From Hoylesella shahii DSM 15611 = JCM 12083 (GTDB lineage: Bacteria > Bacteroidota > Bacteroidia > Bacteroidales > Bacteroidaceae): a stretch of DNA of 64,000 bases. Below, one piece after another: positions 58,022-64,000 of this stretch. A program made the position numbers and the translations under genes. A model generated the notes under the pieces. It did not search any database and was not told where the DNA came from. It saw nothing but the letters and a program-made list of their open reading frames with translations. The DNA is taken from positions 28,072 to 92,071 of the forward strand of contig NZ_BAIZ01000008.1 in the NCBI RefSeq assembly GCF_000613445.1, written 5' to 3'. The stretch's first letter is position 1, and every line of letters starts with the position of its first letter.

Positions 58022-59872
58022 GTGAAAGATTTTGAACTAGACAAAAGAAGATTAGTTATTGGTGGAGTGGCTGTATTCATTGTTACAGTTTACCTCATCC
58101 GACTTTTCATGCTACAATTGCTTAGCGACGACTATAAGAAAAACGCAGATAGTAATGCCTTTCTCAAGAAAATCGAATATCCCTCGCGTGGCGCTATCAG
58201 CGACAGACATGGGCGATTGCTTGTTTATAACCAACCTGCTTATGATATTATGGTGGTGATGAACGAGGAGAAAGGTCGACTAGATACCACCGAGTTTTGC
58301 AATGCCTTGGGTATTACCAAGGAATATTTCATCAAACGCATGAACGATATTAAAGACCGCAATAAAAATCCTGGGTATTCGCGGTTTACCGAGCAGCTTT
58401 TTATGAGCCAATTGTCGGATAAAGAGTTTAGCGTTTTTCAAGAGAAAATCTTCCGTTTCCCTGGGTTCTATGTTCAGAAACGCAGCATTAGACAATATCA
58501 ATATCCTTATGCTGCCCACGTACTGGGTGATGTGGCCGAGGTTTCTAAAGCCGATGTGGAAAATTCTGATTACTATCAGCCTGGCGATTACATCGGAAAA
58601 CTAGGTGTTGAGCGCAGTTACGAAGAGCAATTGCGTGGAGAAAAGGGTGTACAGATATTATTGCGCGATGCCCACGGTCGTGTGCAAGGCAACTATCAAA
58701 ATGGAAAGTTCGACCGCCGCCCTATAGCGGGTAAAGACCTCACACTGAGTATCGATATCAAATTGCAAGAATTGGGCGAACGCTTGCTCGAAGGTAAGAT
58801 TGGAAGTATCGTGGCCATCGAGCCTGCTACTGGCGAAGTGCTATGCATGGTGTCGTCGCCCACCTACGACCCTCGTATTATGGTGGGCCGAAAAAGAGGG
58901 AAAAACCACCTGGCTTTGTCTAAAGATGTGTGGAAACCCTTGCTCAATCGCTCCATCATGGGACAATATCCCCCTGGTTCTACGTTCAAAACCACACAGG
59001 GGCTTACCTATATGACCGAGGGAATTATCGACGAAAACACCCTGTTCCCCTGTGCACGCGGATTTAATTATCGTGGTTTGCACGTGGGATGCCACCCTCA
59101 TGGCGCACCCACCAACCTGGTGCAGGCCTTGTGTACATCGTGCAATAGCTACTTCTGTTGGGGACTTTTTCGTATGATTGGCAACCGACAACATTACCGC
59201 AGTGTGCAAGAGGCAATGAACACTTGGCGAGATTACATGGTAAGCATGGGCTTTGGATATAAGTTGGGTATTGACTTGCCTGGCGAAAAACGCGGTCTTA
59301 TCCCCAATGCGGCTTTTTATGATAAGGCTTATAAAGGCTCGTGGAACGGACTTACCATCATTTCTATCTCCATCGGACAGGGTGAGGTGAACCTTACACC
59401 CCTGCAAATAGCCAATCTTAGCGCAACAATTGCCAATCGTGGCTATTATTACGTGCCTCATGTGGTGCGTAAGGTGCAGGGCGAACCGCTCGATACGCTT
59501 TATCGCAGACGCCATTACACCATGGCCAACCGCAAAGCCTACGAGTATGTGGTGCAGGGCATGCGCGCATCTGTTGTAGGTGGTACGTGCCATGCAGCTA
59601 ATAGAGCCGACTATTTGGTGTGCGGAAAAACAGGTACAGCGCAAAACCGTGGACAAGACCACTCTGTATTCATGGGCTTCGCACCTATGGACAACCCCAA
59701 AATTGCCATCGCCGTGTATGTCGAAAACGGTGGATTTGGCGCCACTTATGGCGTGCCCATTGGCTCGCTCATGATGGAACAGTATATCAACGGTAAACTT
59801 TCGCCAGCCTCAGAGGCACAAGCAAGCGTTTACCAAAGCAGAAGGATAGCTTATGGCACGAGCAACAGATAG
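58022..59872 (+). CDS. mrdA: Penicillin-binding protein 2 (rod-type transpeptidase)
   Basis: 616 residues from a GTG start, 14 nt after mreD. N-terminal membrane anchor near residues 11-30. Dimerisation domain: YPSRGAISDRHGRLLVYNQP. Transpeptidase motifs: S320-T-F-K323 (PPGSTFKTTQGL), SCN in TSCNSYFCWG, and K536-T-G (CGKTGTAQN). It crosslinks peptidoglycan during elongation with RodA, whose gene overlaps its end by 20 nt. Confidence 0.96.
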   Translation: MKDFELDKRRLVIGGVAVFIVTVYLIRLFMLQLLSDDYKKNADSNAFLKKIEYPSRGAISDRHGRLLVYNQPAYDIMVVMNEEKGRLDTTEFCNALGITKEYFIKRMNDIKDRNKNPGYSRFTEQLFMSQLSDKEFSVFQEKIFRFPGFYVQKRSIRQYQYPYAAHVLGDVAEVSKADVENSDYYQPGDYIGKLGVERSYEEQLRGEKGVQILLRDAHGRVQGNYQNGKFDRRPIAGKDLTLSIDIKLQELGERLLEGKIGSIVAIEPATGEVLCMVSSPTYDPRIMVGRKRGKNHLALSKDVWKPLLNRSIMGQYPPGSTFKTTQGLTYMTEGIIDENTLFPCARGFNYRGLHVGCHPHGAPTNLVQALCTSCNSYFCWGLFRMIGNRQHYRSVQEAMNTWRDYMVSMGFGYKLGIDLPGEKRGLIPNAAFYDKAYKGSWNGLTIISISIGQGEVNLTPLQIANLSATIANRGYYYVPHVVRKVQGEPLDTLYRRRHYTMANRKAYEYVVQGMRASVVGGTCHAANRADYLVCGKTGTAQNRGQDHSVFMGFAPMDNPKIAIAVYVENGGFGATYGVPIGSLMMEQYINGKLSPASEAQASVYQSRRIAYGTSNR

Positions 59873-61325
59873 ACAACCGAGCATGCTTGGCTCGCTAGAC
59901 TGGTGGACAATTGGCATCTACCTGGCGCTACTCACCTTTGGGTGGGTGAGCGTTTGCGGTGCAAGTTACACCTATGGCGACACCGACATCTTTAGTCTCG
60001 ATACGCGTTCGGGTATGCAAATCGTGTGGATTGGCACGTCTGTATGCCTTGGATTTGTGCTGCTTACACTCGACGACCATTTTTACGACACCTTTGCCTA
60101 TGTGATATACGGGGCTTTGTTGTTGTTGCTTTTTGCCACCATCTTCAACCCCCACGAGATTAAAGGCTCGCGCTCGTGGCTTGTATTAGGGCCATTGCGC
60201 TTGCAACCTGCCGAGTTTGCCAAGTTTGCCACGGCTTTAGCTGTGGCCAAACTCATGAGCACCTATGGTTTTACCATGAGTAATTGGAAGCATTTTGCTT
60301 CTGCATGCATGGTGGTGGTGTTGCCCATGCTCTTTATTGTGGCTCAAAAAGAAACGGGCTCGGCATTGGTTTACCTCTCGTTCTTCCTGATGTTCTATCG
60401 CGAAGGCATGCCCGGTAGCATCCTTTTCACAGGTGTGGCCATGGTGGTGTACTTTGTTGTGGGCGTAAGGTTCGAGCAAGTGCCTCTTTGGGATACACCC
60501 ACCTCGCTTGGCGTTTTTATTGTCCTACTTCTTATTCAGGTGTTTACCGCGGGTTTGGTGCGCAGTTACGTTTCTGAACGCGGACAAACCACACGCGTGC
60601 TGGCCCTCAGCTTACTTGTCACAGTGCTTAGTTTGCTCTTTTCTAAGTTTGTTTGGGCTTTTGATGTCACCATTGTGCAGCTTGTGTTAACTGTAGGCCT
60701 CGTGTGTTGGTTGCTCTATCGCTGGCTCAGTGTTCGCCTTAACAATTATCTCTATGCGGCTTTGTTTGCCGTTGGCTCGGTGTTGTTCTTTTATTCGGTA
60801 GACTATGTGCTTAACGATGTGATGGAACCGCACCAGCGTGTTCGTATCAATGTGCTGTTAGGATTGGAAGAAGACCTTGCTGGTGCAGGATATAATGTGC
60901 ACCAAAGCGAGATCGCTATTGGTTCGGGAGGGCTAAAGGGTAAGGGCTTTCTTAACGGTACGCAAACCAAACTGAAGTTTGTACCCGAACAAGACACCGA
61001 TTTTATTTTCTGCACCGTGGGCGAAGAAGAGGGATTTGTGGGTTCGGCAGCAGTGTTGTTGCTGTTTCTTGCCTTGATATTGAGGCTCATTAAGCTAGCC
61101 GAACGCCAACCGTTTAAGTTTGGGCGCATATATGGTTATTGTGTGCTTAGCATTTTTCTCTTCCACCTGTTTATTAACGTGGGCATGGTGTTGGGCTTAA
61201 CGCCTGTTATTGGCATTCCGCTTCCGTTTTTTAGTTATGGCGGTTCCAGTTTGTGGGGCTTCACCTTTTTGCTGTTCATCTTTTTGCGTATCGATGCCAG
61301 TCGCAACAAGTCGCGCAGGCAATAA
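59853..61325 (+). CDS. rodA: RodA, SEDS-family peptidoglycan glycosyltransferase
   Basis: 490 residues with ten or more membrane segments. Family motifs: GSRSWLVLGPLRLQPAEFAK+FA, VAQKETGSALVYLSFFLMFY, then GSGGLKGKGFLNGTQTKLKF+VPEQDTDFIFCTVGEE and PFFSYGGSS. It polymerises glycan strands with PBP2. It is about 110 residues longer than typical 370-380-residue RodA proteins; the extra length is hydrophobic, around residues 205-310. Last gene of the mre operon, with a terminator just after. Confidence 0.95.
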   Translation: MARATDRQPSMLGSLDWWTIGIYLALLTFGWVSVCGASYTYGDTDIFSLDTRSGMQIVWIGTSVCLGFVLLTLDDHFYDTFAYVIYGALLLLLFATIFNPHEIKGSRSWLVLGPLRLQPAEFAKFATALAVAKLMSTYGFTMSNWKHFASACMVVVLPMLFIVAQKETGSALVYLSFFLMFYREGMPGSILFTGVAMVVYFVVGVRFEQVPLWDTPTSLGVFIVLLLIQVFTAGLVRSYVSERGQTTRVLALSLLVTVLSLLFSKFVWAFDVTIVQLVLTVGLVCWLLYRWLSVRLNNYLYAALFAVGSVLFFYSVDYVLNDVMEPHQRVRINVLLGLEEDLAGAGYNVHQSEIAIGSGGLKGKGFLNGTQTKLKFVPEQDTDFIFCTVGEEEGFVGSAAVLLLFLALILRLIKLAERQPFKFGRIYGYCVLSIFLFHLFINVGMVLGLTPVIGIPLPFFSYGGSSLWGFTFLLFIFLRIDASRNKSRRQ

Positions 61326-61333
61326 CACTTCTC

Positions 61334-61363
61334 ATACCATGCCGAGGCATGGTATTTTCTTTT
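61334..61363 (+). terminator. Terminator of the rod-shape operon
   Basis: Perfect stem ATACCATGCC / GGCATGGTAT with a tiny loop, then TTTCTTTTG. Confidence 0.9.
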
Positions 61364-61619
61364 GTTGCAGTTTGGTAAAACTTTAAATATTTTATTCTTG
61401 GTATAACCACTATTGTTCTTAAAGGTTAGGCTGCAAATATGCGCAGTAATGTGCAAAATGGGCTAAGGCTTTAGTTGTGTGTTGGGGCGTTAAGGGTAAA
61501 AATATTTTACAAAAGGCGTTTTTTAGAAGCTTCGTTCTAGCGAAATTATACACTAAAAACGTGCCTTTATCTGTTGTGTTTTGGTTCTTTGTGGTTGGTT
61601 CTGATGTCGTTTTCGAACG

Positions 61620-62165
61620 ACACATTGGCATTTTGTAGCATTTAACCTTTCTATTTTGCATCATTCTCTCAATTTTTCGTTGCCTCAAATTCATTTATTA
61701 GGAGTAGGAAAGCGTATTTTGGAAATAAAAATCAATCTTTTAGGATAAATTTTATCCACAAATACCAGGTGATTTTTATCTATTACAAGTAGTAAAACGT
61801 CAGATTATGTGCATAATGATGCATCTTGTTTTGTGTATTGATGCATTTCGCCTTGCATTTTGCACCATTTTGCCTTGCGTTTTGCACCATTTTACCTTGC
61901 GTTTTGCACCATTTTACCTTGCGTTTTGCTGCAAATAGTGTTGTGTTTTGCTGCAAAACGCAGTCTTTTTTGCAGCAAAAAGCACGTTTTTCCCCAAAAA
62001 TCGCAATTTTATGCATAATCCAAACGCTCTTTCGCCCTTTACAACTTCGCCCTTTTCGCATCAAACAAAACCCTCGCGAGAATTGAATATTTGCAATTAG
62101 TTTGGCAGTTGGTTTATTTTAATGCCACTTTTTAAGTTAAATTTTGCGCTTAAAACTTTACATTT
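61620..62165. repeat. Composite 0.5-kb repeat, copy 3
   Basis: Same orientation as copy 1. An outlying 22-mer at 61629 (GCATTTTGTAGCATTTAACC+TT), a 22-bp array at about 61833-61963 (typical unit GCGTTTTGCACCATTTTACC+TT), the conserved block at 62073-62115 (CTCGCGAGAATTGAATATTT, then TTGGCAGTTGGT) and the tail AAAACTTTACAT at ~62153. The array units have drifted to a CACCATTTTAC version. Confidence 0.78.
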
Positions 62166-62337
62166 TAAATTATCCTGCCAACTTATACTATATGTAGAGC
62201 AAAGGTAAAACCAAATGCTTCTTTGTTATAGTTGCGTAGTTTTGAGTAGATAGTTCGTTTTACGATGTATTTTCGCCAGTTAAAGATATTGTGTAAACAA
62301 AATAAGTGTAATCGCTAGAAGTGTAAAAATAATAATG

Positions 62338-62345
62338 TATCTTTG
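62338..62345 (+). promoter_or_regulatory. -7 promoter box for the 62.4-kb gene
   Basis: TATCTTTG, 48 nt before the ATG. Confidence 0.6.
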
Positions 62346-62393
62346 CATTGTGTGGGCAAATAGCCCCAATTTAATTATCAAACTGATTAAAAG

Positions 62394-62984
62394 ATGAAAA
62401 GTCACCAATATTCAATAAGCTGCTTATGGGGCGCAGTTGGTTGTTTTGAAATAGCTAGAGGGTTGGGGCGGTGTTTACAGCAGCAGGCTGTGTTCTTGGT
62501 GTCGTTAATCCTACTTGGCACCACTTCGGCTCTCGCGCAGCAGCCAAAGGATACCGATGAAGCCCAATTTGCAGCAGCTATGACGAAGACCAAATGGCGA
62601 GAAACGCCTATGAAATTTGCTTATCCCAGCTGCTTTGCGCGTGAAGAACTGTTCGACGACAATGTGCCTGCATATTATTATCTTTACAGTTGGCGCCAAG
62701 TGGTGATGGGTTATGTTTCTCTTGGCGTGTGGGCTGTTGATGATGTTGATTATCCAGGCGAGAAATACCCTCTCTTAGGTAGCATCAACATCAAGAAAAT
62801 TACTTATGTGCATAAGGGTAAGTGCATCTATTCGGGCTATACCACCGATGGCAGAGTGTTTTATATGAAGTGTAAACCCGAAACTGGAGGCATGGTTACG
62901 CACCTTGGTGTGTTGGCCTTGGTTTATCCTAAGAGTTTTCAACCGCATGTGGGATTGCTCATTAAGCAAATTTCTAATTGGTGA
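62394..62984 (+). CDS. Hypothetical secreted protein
   Basis: 196 residues, not recognised. The N-terminus is long, with a late signal-like segment (AVFLVSLILLGTTSALAQQ, residues ~32-50), so a shorter start is possible though no internal ATG offers one. The mature part is aromatic-rich (AYYYLYSWRQVVMGYVSLGV+W) with two Cys (YPSCFA, KGKCIYSGY). A good promoter precedes it. The TonB-like gene follows 117 nt later on the same strand. Confidence 0.6.
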   Translation: MKSHQYSISCLWGAVGCFEIARGLGRCLQQQAVFLVSLILLGTTSALAQQPKDTDEAQFAAAMTKTKWRETPMKFAYPSCFAREELFDDNVPAYYYLYSWRQVVMGYVSLGVWAVDDVDYPGEKYPLLGSINIKKITYVHKGKCIYSGYTTDGRVFYMKCKPETGGMVTHLGVLALVYPKSFQPHVGLLIKQISNW

Positions 62985-63101
62985 AGTTATACCCTAGGAG
63001 GCTGTGCTGTATTCAAGGGCAAGGTTTGAATCTGCACAAAGCATCCACCTAAGCAGGGCATCTAGCACACGATAGTTTGATTTAAACAATGTTATACAGC
63101 A

Positions 63102-63935
63102 ATGAACAAGTTGAATGGAAAAGACATCTGCCTTGCGTTGAGAACCATACGTATGCAAGTGGCCGAGGCTAATGGCATCGACTACACCCCCACACCTTGC
63201 CATCACCAAGGCGAATGCAGCGGAACGTGCCCTGCTTGCGAGGCCGAAGTGAGGTATATCAACAGTCAGTTGGGCCGATTCCGTTTGGCAGGAAAGGCTG
63301 TTAAGGTGGCTGGCTTGGCTTTAGGCATAACCATGGCCACGGGTAATGTTCAGCAGTCTGCTGCTTGTGTAAATGCTAGGCCTAACGTGGATGCCAATGG
63401 TGGGCGAGCTAATGAACCAGACAACGGGGTAGAACGAGCCAAAGATGTGGCCACAAACTATACCTTGCATGCAGAAAAGACCGATACAACCGATGTTAAT
63501 GGCAACGACTCATGCACGTATAACCTGCCAGAAGTCGATATTCAGTCAACTGTTAGCGTGCGTAGATTGTGTTATACGGGAGGGCTTTATTCGGGTAGCC
63601 GACTGGTTAAAGACAGGCAACACATTTATGACAATCCCGATGTAGTGGCCAGGTTTAAGGGTGGCGATGAGTGCATGAAACTGTTTTTTCATCGTAATAT
63701 GCGCTATACGCCCGAAATGAACGAGTGTTGTGCACAGGGAATAGTGGTTGTGGCGTGTATTGTTGAACGCAATGGCAGGCTCACTGGTGCGCATGTTGTG
63801 CGGTCGATAGTGCCTTCTTTTGATGCCGAAGCCATGCGTTTGGTAAAGTTAATGCCGCGATGGAAGCCTGCCCGAATAGAAAAAAAACGCGTGCGCACAC
63901 GTGTGTTGATAAAGGTGCCGTTTAAATTAGAGTAG
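63102..63935 (+). CDS. TonB C-terminal domain protein with N-terminal four-cysteine motif
   Basis: 277 residues. The N-terminal part has LRTIRMQVAEANGIDYTP then C33, C39, C43 and C46 (CHHQGECSGTCPACEAEVRY), a Cys pattern (C-x5-C-x3-C-x2-C) that could hold a metal. A hydrophobic segment near residues 63-80 would be the membrane anchor, leaving the Cys motif cytoplasmic. A polar linker leads to a TonB_C domain (residues ~185-277): GIVVVACIVERNGRLTGAHV then FDAEAMRLVKLMPRWKPAR. TonB proteins energise outer-membrane receptors. No ExbB/ExbD nearby. A sensory or redox role for the N-terminus is speculative. Confidence 0.8.
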   Translation: MNKLNGKDICLALRTIRMQVAEANGIDYTPTPCHHQGECSGTCPACEAEVRYINSQLGRFRLAGKAVKVAGLALGITMATGNVQQSAACVNARPNVDANGGRANEPDNGVERAKDVATNYTLHAEKTDTTDVNGNDSCTYNLPEVDIQSTVSVRRLCYTGGLYSGSRLVKDRQHIYDNPDVVARFKGGDECMKLFFHRNMRYTPEMNECCAQGIVVVACIVERNGRLTGAHVVRSIVPSFDAEAMRLVKLMPRWKPARIEKKRVRTRVLIKVPFKLE

Positions 63936-64000
63936 CTAATGTGTGTTTTTAGCATGCAAACACCATAGATTGTTTACATATTTGATGCAGAAAGTTTAAT

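Overview
The window looks like a chromosome segment of a Prevotella-like member of the Bacteroidales. The evidence is a SusC-type receptor, Bacteroidetes-only families (DUF4251, DUF4834, DUF4954), type IX secretion/gliding genes (gldH, porW, porX), and promoters with the Bacteroidetes -7 box TAnnTTTG (TAACTTTG, TATCTTTG, TACCTTTG) close upstream of many genes. I see no rRNA, convincing tRNA, CRISPR array, phage or transposase gene.

Layout. 1-3.8 kb (minus): edge-cut SusC-like receptor, FMN-binding protein, free methionine-R-sulfoxide reductase and rsmA. 4.1-14.3 kb (plus): D-lactate dehydrogenase, DUF4251 lipoprotein, hflX, DUF4954 protein, M16 protease and class I fumarase. 14.3-17 kb: gene-free, repeat-rich. 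16.8-30.5 kb: three tandem copies of one module, each made of a promoter, a ~290-nt conserved leader, a ~1255-residue secreted protein with a type IX-like C-terminus, a 57-58-residue peptide and a terminator. 30.7-35.3 kb (minus): trxA and dnaE. 35.5-38.7 kb (plus): a probable copper-handling set (small secreted protein, TonB-dependent receptor, HMA protein). 40-45.8 kb (plus): psd, pssA, DUF4834, metF, holB-like, ricT and gldH in one run. 46.4-54.4 kb (minus): aroA, small protein, metal ABC permease, porW, porX and tsaE in one run. 54.7-61.3 kb (plus): a one-domain purH and the rod-shape cluster mreB-mreC-mreD-mrdA-rodA. 62.4-63.9 kb: an unknown secreted protein and a TonB-like protein with an N-terminal four-cysteine motif.

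Connections. porW, porX and gldH are type IX secretion components, and the three giant proteins end in what looks like a type IX sorting domain, so machinery and probable cargo lie in the same window. The envelope theme continues with the rod-shape cluster and phosphatidylethanolamine synthesis (pssA then psd).

Two cautions and two repeat families stand out. Six genes (hflX, M16 protease, porW, purH, mreB, mreC) are broken by ten one-base losses. Each can be explained as a shortened homopolymer, which points to sequencing error rather than gene decay. The gene-free stretches carry (i) ~192-bp MITE-like elements with terminal inverted repeats and 5-bp A/T target duplications, one inserted exactly at the dnaE stop codon, and (ii) three copies of a ~0.5-kb composite repeat built around 22-bp tandem units. 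The best candidate for an undescribed system is the triplicated leader + giant protein + small peptide module.
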